DNA of 64,000 bases, from NCBI RefSeq assembly GCF_009870125.1, contig NC_046680.1:8680001-8744000 (forward strand), read 5' to 3'. Positions 54,102-64,000 of the stretch are shown here, in pieces. The stretch's first letter is position 1; the number at the start of each line of letters is the position of its first letter. The notes under the pieces were generated by a model. It was not told where the DNA came from, made no database searches, and saw only the letters and a program-made list of their open reading frames with translations. Position numbers and translations under genes: made by a program. The stretch is from Drosophila pseudoobscura (Eukaryota; Arthropoda; Insecta; Diptera; Drosophilidae).

Positions 54102-57100
54102 CTATCGTAGGTAGGGCGGGCGCGAGCGCAGACCACGCCCACGCGATCTGCCACTGTAGTGGGGCGAGGAGTAATGGGAGTCGCTGCCGCCAAAGTGCGA
54201 TTCTGAGGTGGAACGATACGAGCCGCTACCAGACTCTGTCCAGCTGGAGGGCGAGCCTATGCGCATCATTTTTTTTTGTCTGTCAAAGAAAAAAGACGGA
54301 TAATTAACGGAGAGTTGAGAGAGTAAAAGGAAGTCTTATCCCTACCTAAAGGCAGCCGCTGCCGAGATGCGTGATCCCCGATTGCGACCCACTCGAGAGC
54401 CCCGCAGCATAGAGGGTATCTTGTTGTAGCCCGTTGGACCAGTGGGCTGAGCGCCACAGGTCTCCAAGGCCAGGAAGTCATCGACATGCAGCGACGGCGG
54501 GCGCGAGGTATTGGGCGGACGCGAACGAAAGAGATCGCCACGCGATGGCGGCGGCCGGGCAAAGCCTCGTCCACGCACCGATGAGAGGAACATCTTCTTC
54601 TCTGGCCGCCCGGTGGCGGGCTCCACCTCCACACGCCGTGTACGGAAGCAGGGCGCTGTCGGCGTCATCTCGCGGTTGGACTGTGGCGAGCCGGAAAGAT
54701 TCAGCGTGCGCTTCGACTCGCCGGAGGTGGCCAAGTCCGGATTGAGGCAGACATTGGCTAGGTCGGTGAGGTCGCAGGCTATGCGCTCGTAGAGCGGCTC
54801 GTTCATATCCTCGATCAACTCGATGGGCAGCGGCTCCAGCCAGTAGCGAGCCGTAAGCTGCGGATTCTCGGCAGTGGCGCAGTAGCGGGTGAAGATCGGC
54901 CGTGCGTCGTACTGGGTGACAATGCCTTCGGCCTGGGGCAGAAAAGGTTCCACGTTAAGGGATCCGCCACTGGAACTGGTGCTACAGCTGGCGGCAGGGT
55001 TGGCCCCATCATTTTCGGTTTCCACGGCGGGCGTTTCCATGCTGGCACTGCCCATTGCCTCCTGCCTGGACGCATGCAGGACAATCAGTTGCTTGAGGTC
55101 GCAAAGGGCAGCCTCATTGGCCAACAGTTTGTACTTTTCCAGCACCCGCAGGATGCGTGCCAGCACCGGCGGCCTGGCCATGTCAATGTCCTGAAACTCC
55201 ACCAATTGCGCAAGCTCCATGGCCCCCAGCTTGAGGGTGCGATTCGGCATCGCGCACATCGGCGGCGGCGGTTCGATTTGCGTGAGCGAACGGAGCAGCA
55301 GGATCAGCGACTCGATGTTGGCATGGTACTCCACCGTCTCGTTGTGCAGGATGACGCGCTCCATCCAGGCCTGGAATTCGGTGAGTTTCTGCTTCAGCAG
55401 CTGGGCCAAGTGGTAAAAGGTGAAGCTACAGAGAGATAGATATTAGATATCACAGATCATTGGAGGCCTGGCAAAATACTCACTCGTGTTCCGTGAGGAT
55501 CACCAGATTGCGCACGGCCAGTATGGATATGCCATGGGTGACCTCGACGCTGGTTAGATTACTGAATACCGCATCGATGATCCGTGGTATGAGTTCCTTG
55601 GGCGGCAGGGCGGCTGAGAGATTCAGAGCAGGTTGAGCCGTCGATTTGTGGGAGATCAGGGATATGCCCGAGTCCAAGAAGCTGTCGAGGATGCGGTGCA
55701 CCGCCTCTTGGCAGTTGGTCACCACCTCGTTGAACTCATTGAGGGCCAGCAGCGATTGGAACAGCTCCCAGAATTTGCCGGACAGAATCGAGAGCATGGA
55801 GCTCTTTAGCGGCGCAAAGGCGCACAGGCGCGTGGAGAAACGCAGGAGCCGCTCCAGATTGGTGGTGGGAATGCAGTTGGAGGTCTGGTACTCGGTGCAT
55901 AGCAGCTCCGTGATGGTCTTGGCTATAAGGAGGGTCATGTTGGGGGCCAGATCCGAGAGCTGCATGCAGACGCGCTGCAGAAGCTCCGCCAGCTGCGGGA
56001 AGCTGGAGGGAGCCAGGGCCTCGACCAGCTTGGCGATCTGTCCGCTCTGCGGATGCAGGTGGGCGGACCACAGCTTCCGCTCGATGATCAGCCGCTGCTT
56101 GTGCTGTTGCTTCAATTGGTCGCAGAGCGGCTGGGGCATGGGCAGCGGGAGCGGCAGCAGTTCGGCCAGCAGCTTGAGTCCTGTTTTTAAGGGAGGCGTG
56201 GATGAACACTGGATGAATCTCTCGGGGCAAACACTCACCTGGTATAAAGTGCGCGGGTCCATCGATGTTCTTCAGCACCTCTCGCACCATCAGCGTCCAG
56301 AGGGACTTGTGCAGCGACTCTGCATCCTGCTCGTGCGGCTGGGTGTAGGCCAAAAGGCTTTTGACCACCTCCAGCTTGCACTGCTCCACCTCTGCGCCGG
56401 CCTGGCAGCGGGAGGGGTAGTAGTAGAGCAGATAGTAGACCTTCACCAGGTGATCGATGGCCGTCAGATCCTTGTAGGTGCCGTCGCGGCACAGTATTGC
56501 GTACGAGAGCAGTTCACGAAGGATCTGCAGCGTAGGCAGCATGATCTGGCAGCAGTGTACGCCCTGGATGGTCATCAGGGCGGGGGCATGAATGCCGGGC
56601 TGCTCAAAGTGCGTGCATAGGCGCTCCATGATCTGCAGCAGCAGCTGGACCCCATCCGCCGCATACAGCTGCAGGGCCACAAACCGATGCTTCAGCTCTT
56701 CGGTGCCGTGGGACTTCTGCCGGGGCTTGCTGATGGCCAGAAAACGGAGGATGCGCAGGGCCATAATCAGGTCGCCGGGGAACGTGGTCAGATAGTCGAG
56801 GGAGCGACCAATCACCTCCACCAGCGGCATAATGTCGTCGTAGACGAACACATTGATCGCCTCCAGGGGCTTCATGTACACATACATCTCCTGCAGCACC
56901 GCCGACACAGAGGGCTCGAAGGTCTCGTGGTTCTTGGCCAGCTCCAGTATGACGCCGCCGTGCTCGATGAGGTAGTCCAGCTGCTCGCAGTAGCGCACAC
57001 AGGCATCCACCATGTCCACCGCATAGCTCAGCACCGGGCTCTTGTACTTGGTGCCAGGGGAGCTCAGCAGCTGGCGCTGGGTCTGCAGCCGCTGCTCCTT

Positions 57101-59956
57101 CTTGATCAGATCCATGAAGATCTTCAGGTTGTTGTTCAGACCCAGCACCTCGATGGTGTGCTGGCGCCCGGAGGGATCGCAGGTCTGCGAGTAGATCGAG
57201 TGCATGTGCGTGGCTATCTTAATGGTGTCGTACTCGGGGCAGGCGGCTGTAAATGTGATGGCATCCAGATGGTAACGAGTCTGCACCTTGTAGGACAACT
57301 CGATGCCCAGGCGGGCCAGGCGGGGCAGCACGGGTCGAAGAATGGGTTTCCGTACAACTTGCGGGGGCGCCATCTTTGGCTCCTCCGCGGCGCGGATGCC
57401 ACCCGCTTTCGCCTCATCCGGCTTCTGCTCCACACTGTCGTCCATTGGCTTATCCTCCTTTCCCTCTGGCTTTGCCTCCACTACCCTAGGCTGGCTGGGC
57501 ACCTCCTCCAGGCCCAGCAGTATGGACACAATCATTTGGGTCACGGGAAAGGCATCGTCCACAAAATAATCGATGCCCACATGGGACCGGAGGAGGGTGT
57601 GCATCAGGTCCAGTGTGCAGAGGAACGTGGAGGCCGGCACCTCCTTGGGATTGCTCAGGATAACCAGCAGGGCCTCGGCGAGCGAGTGCTGGACAAAATA
57701 TGACTGCAGGGCGTTGCCAAAGCTCCGCTGGGCCGTGGGATCAGTGAGAACCTCGAACTTCTTGGAAACAGGCAGGAAGCGACGCGGCTGCTGGTAACTC
57801 AATTGGCTGTCGGTCAGGGCGTCCATGAGCATCTGGAAGGCAAACTCGATCTTCTGGCAGACGTCCAAGCGATTGGGATCTGGCGTCGCCTCAGGCACAC
57901 TTGCATCCGTATCGAGAAAGATCTGGCGGCAGCATTGCTGGACACTGGCCAAGGCCTCGTACAAATGCAGCTTCTTGATAATGGCCTGCAGGGCGTATTT
58001 GGTTCTGGTCAGCTTCGCCGTCTTCAGGAAGTCCATAACCATCTGATAACCGTTCGTCTTGGGCGAGAGGAAATTCTGGACTCCCAGCCTAGTGTCCAGC
58101 ATGGCATAGACCGCCTTGAGCAGCTGAAGCTTAATGGATAAGGCCATGTAGGGCTCCTTGTAGAGGCTGAGCACGGCCTCGAACAGATCGAAGTCTTGCT
58201 CCTGAAGCAGGTGTCCAAACAGTTGCTCATTGCTGCCCAGTAGCTCGGCCATGCGGGCCCCCAGCTTGATGTGGCGGATCTTGAACGCCGGCTGCGGCTG
58301 CATGCAGGCCGCCTGGAAGCTCAGAGCAACCTGCAGGACATTCGCCGCCTGGCGCAGATGAGCATCGTCGTGGCTGAAGAACTGCTGCAGGACAAAGTTG
58401 CGCCGCTTGTAGTGCTGCGAGAGGTATCCCAGCTGGTTGTTCAGCTGCTCGCCCAAGTAGACAAACTGTTCCCGCTCGTCCGCACTTAGCCCGTGCTCGT
58501 CGCTGAAGGCGGTGACGCTCTCGCAGCGTGTCTGCAGCGACAGCTTCTTGAAGAGCAGCCGCAGCGTTTCCAACTCCTTGTTAAGGTGAGCCGCCAGGTC
58601 GCCTTCGTAGACCAGCAACGGCCTCTGCCACGGCTCGAAGGCGTCGATGGCTGGCGGGGCAACGGCGGCGGCAAACTCCAGCTCACGCTCGTATTCGGCC
58701 GCTGCAGCCACGTCCTCGGCCTCGTCCTCTTCGTCATCGCCAATGATCTCGTCGTCGCTGAGAATGGGCTCGAATTGTTCCTGGGGCGTGCCAGAGCGAT
58801 CTTCGTCATCGCGGTCGCGGTGCAGGGACTCCGACGAGTGTCGATAGCCACGCGAGGCCTGCATTTTGTAGTGGGATCGCGAGTCGTCATCATCGTAGTC
58901 CATGGCATCGGGCGAGCGCGGTCTGATGGGCGAGTCTATCGATGCTGGCGGAGTTCGGGGCCACTTGTGCTCATCTGCATCCGATCGAGAACGATCGGAG
59001 CGCTTGCGACGAGACCGATGGCTGGAATACTCCGGTGAACGCGACCAATCTCTCGATCCCTTGTCGCGCGAACTGAAATCAAAATCAAAGACTGTTAATC
59101 TTTTTTCAGGAGTGAACAGCGTCAGAGCATACCATCTGATGTACTCCCTTTCGTTACTCTCCGAGTGCGTGTGCGTCCGCATGGGTGGCGGTGGAGGCGA
59201 GCGGTCCGTGGAATGGGTGGAGCGCCGCAGGCGACGCATCTCTCGCTGCTCCTCGTCGACATGCTGATGGTAATGCTGATGTTCGCGCGACAGCCCGTAC
59301 TCAATGTCATCGTGCTCGTAATCGCTGACAACAACGGCCTTGTGCGGCACCAGCAGCTCTGTGGGAATCGGCTCCGCCCAGTCATCCTTCAGCACCTCCT
59401 CCTGCAGCAGGACATTATGTGCCTCAGTACTGAGATTGCACATCTCCGGACCCGCAGGCTCGCAGGGCAGCGTTGGACTGGCTATGGGTTGCGTCACCGA
59501 GTTGGTCAGGATGCCATAAACGGCCAAGGTGATGGTGCTGTACCACCCGCGCAGCACGAGACCATCGGTGGGGATCTTCTCTCGCGAGCAGTCCAGGTGG
59601 ATGCAATCGTTCTGGTTGTAACGCAGCAAGCCCAGGTTCTCAAACGCCGAGGCACCTGGCATGCCCAGGTCGTTCACAAAGAACTCCAGATCGAATTTGG
59701 AAGGGTTCGTGGCGCCCAGACGCACTCCGCCCGGAAAGTCGGCCTGCACCCGCGCACCCAGCGGAATAATTCTCACTTGCGTGATGAAAACCGGCTTCGG
59801 GAACTGCACCAGATCCAGGTTTATGTCCTAAAGCAAAGTACGACGTGTGAAACAAAAGCCGTGTATGCTGAACACCGTTGCGCTACTCACGGTGATATCT
59901 TCGTGGGAGAAGGTGTCGAAGAACAACAGCTCGGCTCCATCGTCGACTTCGGTCAT
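54102..59956 (-). CDS. vir: Virilizer, m6A methyltransferase complex scaffold
   Basis: Six coding exons (59891-59956, 59133-59827, 56239-59072, 55484-56180, 54346-55425, 54102-54279) give 1849 residues, close to the known fly protein. The N-terminus (FFDTFSHEDIT...DINLDLVQFPKPVFITQVRI) is the conserved virilizer domain. It is followed by an RS/RD-rich stretch (about 260-350) and a very acidic segment (DDEIIGDDEEDEAEDV), then about 1200 residues of helical repeats and a Ser/Gly/Arg-rich tail ending SRGRGLRSRPPYLR. Virilizer is a large nuclear scaffold of the MTTL3-METTL14-Fl(2)d writer and is needed for Sex-lethal splicing and dosage compensation. The intron at 59073-59132 is 60 bases and stop-free. 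It is divergent from the gene at 61450. Confidence 0.95.
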
Positions 59957-60123
59957 GTTGCAGTCTCGGTTCGGTCCAATTTTAAATAAGTTTCTTAAAT
60001 TTATTTTCCGAAAACTGGCGTCAAGAGTGTGACCACTTACACATAATCACACACACACATGAGAGAGTATATTTTGGTATTTTCTAAGCTGTAATCGATA
60101 AAGGTAAAACAATCAGCTGTTTT

Positions 60124-60133
60124 TTATCGATAA
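60124..60133. promoter_or_regulatory. DRE palindrome upstream of vir
   Basis: TTATCGATAA, a DREF consensus, about 170 bases upstream of the vir ATG, with a second ATCGATA 30 bases nearer. Confidence 0.6.
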
Positions 60134-60619
60134 GCAGATTTTAAATTTCTTGAACTTTTTACATTCTGTTTTCTACTTCGTTTTTACTTACTCATACATA
60201 CAAAGAAAATATAGTTGACTAGGCCTATTGGGAACACAAACAAAAACTCAACCTCTTGGGTGGTGTGGAATGAGTTTCTTTATTTCATTATTATAGGGTA
60301 TACATATATAGAGTAGGAGTAGGTCTAGAAGAACAACTCGATCTGCTACATATGCCGGGGGCATCTTCGGGGCATCCAGCACCGCCTCTCCTTATTTCTA
60401 TTTCTTTTCCAATGAAAACAAATGGATTATGAAATGAACCTCCTCCAATATATGCAGATGCTAGTCAGTCTCTGTTTCAAAGGTATCTCAACGATATTTA
60501 GCAATGGAAACCAAGAATTTGGCAAAAGGAACGTTTTTTCTTTTACGTTTTATTTGTTTGATCTTGATTCATTAATCGGATCGGATCGAAACGAATACAA
60601 AATTAGAGCAATATTGTTT

Positions 60620-61080
60620 CCAATCCTTGACGGGGACCGATTAACCCATTGTAGGCCAAGGGGGTATTTTAATATTCCACAGACAACAATCAAATTTTAA
60701 TAATTTTAGCGCAGTTCTGATGAGAGATATCTTGTTTTTTTTTCTGTTCAGAGGAATGAATCGTTAATATTTTCCATTTACCTGAAGTAGTTAAACTATT
60801 TAAAGAGGGGGCTAAAGTGGGCTAAGTTCGTTTTTTCATCATAACGAGACGCTATATTATTGTTGAGGTGGAAAAACAGCAAGCTCCCTAGCAAGAAAAC
60901 AAGTCAAGTATTTAAAATAAGCCATTCAAGTAGAGAATTAATGCATTAATCTGATAAAATTATTTGGGCAGGGCTGAAGGTTCCAACTAGCTAGAAATAT
61001 TCGACGGAATATCAAAATCGAGGAATATGTATAATAGAAATTGAATTCGTCAGTATATTTACGGTATATTTTGGTATATT
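60620..61080. repeat. Dispersed element E3, inverted copy
   Basis: Reverse-complement match to 29480-29950: TCCTTGACGGGGACCGATTA corresponds to the GTCAAGGATTGG end, AGAGGAATGAATCGTTAATA and GGGCTAAAGTGGGCTAAG follow in order, and it closes with ACGGTATATTTTGGTATATT. It is more diverged than the E2 pair. It has no coding region. Confidence 0.6.
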
Positions 61081-61449
61081 ACTGATTGTCGATAAGACCG
61101 ATAGCTGTTCTCCCTGAGTCCGGAAAAAAAAATTGAACGGGTCGGTTGTGGCTGTTCTGTTCGATTGATTGTTTTTCCCTACTTCGCTCGAAATAAATTT
61201 TGCAACGCTCAAGAATCAACACACGAATGCTTTATCTTAATTTGCTAAAGTAAAGAAATTGAAATCCTTGTGTCACGCAATACAAAACCGGAAGTGACGC
61301 GTGAGTCCTTTGAAACAGTCAGAAGTTTGTCAAAGAATTTGAATGAGTGTCGTCGTCTTCCTTTGATCTGCCGCGAGTGTACCGACAAACGAAAAAGAGA
61401 GGAAGAGATAAGAGTGCGATACCATTATCAATAATCCCAGAACCCCATC

Positions 61450-61662
61450 ATGTCGATCTCGTGCAAATGCTCGAATTTTGTGGCCACCTCGTCCAAGCTG
61501 CAGACCATCCGCTCCTTTGACGTAACGGTGTCTCCATCGCCGATGCCCGGAATCGAAGCTGAAGCCGGTGCTGTCCTGTCGACCCGGTTGTCGCAGGTAT
61601 TTCAGGAAAAGTACCCCAGAGATTTTCCATTCTACACGGAGTTTATGGATTTCTTCAAGCAC
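61450..61662 (+). CDS. First coding exon of an unidentified gene (partial)
   Basis: The ATG at 61450 (context ATC ATG TCG) opens 71 codons with strong Drosophila codon bias: MSISCKCSNFVATSSKLQ, TIRSFDVTVSPSPMPGIE, LSTRLSQVFQEKYPRDFPFY and TEFMDFFKH. The exon ends at CAC|GTAAGT in phase 0. No acceptor with a convincing coding continuation is found before the window ends, so the first intron is probably longer than 2.3 kb. The N-terminal Cys pair is not enough for a zinc finger. The family is not recognised; it is divergent from vir. Confidence 0.7.
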
Positions 61663-64000
61663 GTAAGTATCCTACACTTACCCATCGAAATTACAATTAC
61701 TATCATTCAATCCGAACTTATTCTATATACGCATCGGTCTTGCGTGTGTTTTCCAGTATTGATTGAGTGGGTAGTATGGGAAAGAGGGAGACGAGAGAGT
61801 AAGGGAGCATAGCATAAAAATAAGCAACAACAATGGGCCTATGTTGAATGCGAGTGTGTGTGTGTGTGTGTATTATCGTTCTTTATGCTTTGTGTGCCGG
61901 CCTCTATGGCTTTGCGTTTGCTTTGCCTTATTCTTTGCTTTGCTGCCTATTCTTGAGGCACGCACAATCGTGCTCACAAACATACCCACACACACACACA
62001 CGCATAAATATGGGATAGAAGAGGCCTAGGCAAATGGAAAGGGAAGAAGAAATAGGGTCATTTCATCCATGAGAAACATGTACACATGTACATATGGTGT
62101 GAGGCATGATGGCATCCCATCCCTTTTCAAATTTATTTTCTGTTTTTGGCAGGCCGGTCCAAGTGCATTTCCTTTGCCGCTCCTTCTCCATTGGGCCAGC
62201 ACCTGTTTTGTGCCTGGAACACCCTGTATACGCGTTTTCTGTCGCCTCCTTCCTGATCGACGGTATTTTTAGTTCTCTGCGTCAGCTTCTGCTTCTGTTT
62301 CGCTTGGGATATTCTGTTTTTTTGGTTTTTGTAGTGCCTTTTATGATTTATGCGCTTTTGCTTTCCGTTTGTCACGCCCTCTCTTGTAAGTAATTTGCAT
62401 AATTTCATACACATTTTCCAGTTACTTCCCCCCTCAAAGGCGTCGCAAAGGGTGGGACCCGGGACTGGCTGGGCTGTGACGGGTTAAGTGGAGTCGGTTC
62501 CACATTTTAACATTTGAATGTTATTCTCCGGGAATTCTATTGTTTATTTGTTGATTTCATTATGAAGCGTATGCGTTTAAAAACCCCGTCTGCCCCACCA
62601 CTTGAATGAAAGTTTAATTTTATCTTAACCCCCAAACACTATTATTCAATTTATTTGTATTTTTCCGTTCGATTATTATTCTTCCTCAACAAAGCAGAAC
62701 CTCTATCTCCTTCTCTCTCTTGCTCTTTGTAGCCACCATCTTGTCCACAATTTTCAAGGTTAAATCTTGCTATTCCCACTTTTTCTTGTCTCTTTTATCT
62801 CCCACCTTTTCATCCCCGTAAGCACTTGTCACGTTTTGACAGCCACTGAGCTGATCCCAAGTTTGAGCAGCTTTAGGGCCCACTCGCCCCAGAGTGGTTC
62901 ATTGTGGGAGGAGGAGGATTCTGTTCAACCATCAATATTTGAGTTTGTATTTTCTATAATCACGCCCATTGCACAGCCCACCGCAAGATTGTGTATGTAA
63001 TTTGAGTTTTGCATTTGTTTTAATGCCAAATTGACTTGCGGTTTGATATTCGCCTTTGTAGTTGTTGCTTTTGTACTGCAGCCACTTCAAAAGCGCTGGG
63101 GCGTACAACAACATCAGAGCCAACAAAAACCATCATCATAATAATGGGCAGAGTCGAGACAAATAGACCAAAAAGTGTTATTTTGAATAATTCAAAGCTC
63201 AAAACAAAATAAAAGCGAGAACAACAAGAAATAGTCAAGCAAATGCCGAATAACAAATGCACTTATGTATGTCGATAAAACTTAAACTGTTGAAAAGTTG
63301 AATAAATATTCCCCTAGGCAGGGTTTTACACTCAAAAGATTATAATTCTTATATGACTAATAAGTGGGTTCGTTCATCAGCTGATGTCAACTGTCATCAG
63401 CTGTTTTTTTGTTACAGTTTCATTCTCTATCCATAAGTCCTCATAAGTCCGAAAATGTCATACGATGTACATACATTATTAGAACCTTATCAAGTCATTG
63501 GTACTCTTACACATCTATAGGGTATGACTTATATTAAAATATACAGACATAGTATATATCACAGCATATGTATGCCTATAGATATATGTATGTATGTATG
63601 TACATATGGATGTATGTATTCCCCTATACAGAGCCAAAACGGAACGCTTTTAGAATAAATTACGAAACCAGCGACAAAACACACAAGCAAAAGAAGTAAA
63701 AAAGCACAAAGAGCAGGCAAGAAGAAGACGAAAAGAAGGTGGAGGATGGGGTGGAGAAGAAGGAGAGCGACAGTGTGGAAGCGGGGCAGAGGTGCGCCTG
63801 AGGAAGAACAACAACGGCAGCAGAGCCAAAATACAAAACAAAAAACTTGTTTATAATGTTTTTTTTTCCTCTCCCTCCCTCTCCATCTCTTGTGTGTGTG
63901 TGTGTGTGTGTGTGTGCCTGTGTTGTTGGATAAACAAGTTTCTGAGATTTCCAAATGCGGCCGGTCCGGGGTTTGGATTCGGATTCGGATTCGTCGTATT
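61663..64000 (+). other. Probable large first intron
   Basis: It begins at a consensus donor and shows no biased ORF. It contains (GT)n at 61854-61870, (AC)n at 61988-62002, pyrimidine-rich stretches (62690-62830), ATGTATGT repeats (63585-63620) and (GT)n at 63891-63916. Regulatory content cannot be read directly; a pair of CAGCTG/ATCAGCTG E-boxes lies at about 63380-63402. Confidence 0.5.
63891..63916. repeat. (GT)n microsatellite
   Basis: Thirteen GT units in the probable intron. Confidence 0.9.

Larger units (their letters stand above)
59957..61449. promoter_or_regulatory. vir / downstream gene divergent upstream region
   Basis: About 1.5 kb between divergent start codons. Near vir there are a TAATCGATAAAG (about 60092) and a perfect TTATCGATAA (60124-60133), both DREF-type sites, and a GTATATTTTGGTATTTTC word. 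Its middle is occupied by element E3. Near the right-hand gene, CGGAAGTGACGCGTGAG (about 61290) is an Ets/CRE-like promoter word. Confidence 0.5.

Noticed and set aside
55646-57703. Long plus-strand ORFs opposite vir (324 and 338 codons)
   Set aside because: Antisense shadows of a GC-rich coding exon, without splice or start support.
1-64000. tRNA, snoRNA or rRNA genes
   Set aside because: I saw no A-box/B-box pair with a cloverleaf or other structure I could support by eye. A covariance-model scan would be decisive.

Overview
The window is eukaryotic and almost certainly from a Drosophila genome. It has short spliced introns with GT..AG borders, Drosophila-style codon bias (CTG, GAG, AAG, ATC, GCC), CAG/poly-Q stretches, and orthologues of NaPi-T, SMC2, Vma21, PTP-ER and virilizer. 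These genes point to Muller element C (D. melanogaster 2R). The dispersed repeats look like those of the obscura group, but I cannot prove the species from sequence alone. All exon coordinates below were read by eye from splice consensus plus reading-frame continuity.

Layout. 1-512: 3' end of an unidentified gene on +. 513-14394: long gene-free stretch, with a duplicated dispersed repeat at 7276-9110. 14395-23948: three minus-strand genes in a row, NaPi-T (SLC17 phosphate transporter), a zeste/Myb-SANT-like regulator with poly-Q, and SMC2 (condensin). 24030-30300: a repeat-dense zone with inverted repeat pairs, gene debris and one intact small gene, Vma21, on +. 30339-32195: a carboxylesterase on -. 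32400-44600: a large block of satellites and minisatellites (123-bp, 46-bp and 25-bp families organised into higher-order repeats), bounded by two homologous direct-repeat blocks that each carry a possible small spliced gene. 44600-61662: compact gene cluster: PTP-ER (-), an unknown proline-rich protein (-), a small probable mitochondrial protein (+), an ATPase inhibitor IF1-like protein (+), 5-formyl-THF cyclo-ligase (+), virilizer (-), and the first exon of an unidentified gene (+) whose intron fills the rest of the window.

Functional themes are ordinary housekeeping: phosphate transport, chromosome condensation, V-ATPase assembly, MAPK dephosphorylation, ATP synthase inhibition, folate metabolism and m6A writing/sex determination. 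There is no operon-like logic. Neighbouring genes share divergent promoters (51342-51559 and 59957-61449) and one close convergent 3' pair (53936/54102).

The most unusual part is the 32.4-44.6 kb repeat block. It contains a higher-order satellite whose 25-bp monomer is a hairpin-forming near-palindrome. A 46-bp minisatellite is nested inside one spacer and seems to have been born from it. A separate 123-bp array lies alongside, and repeated flanking modules have conserved splice donors. The block separates genes that, from memory, lie far apart on D. melanogaster 2R (SMC2/NaPi-T around 51; vir around 59), so it may mark a synteny breakpoint.
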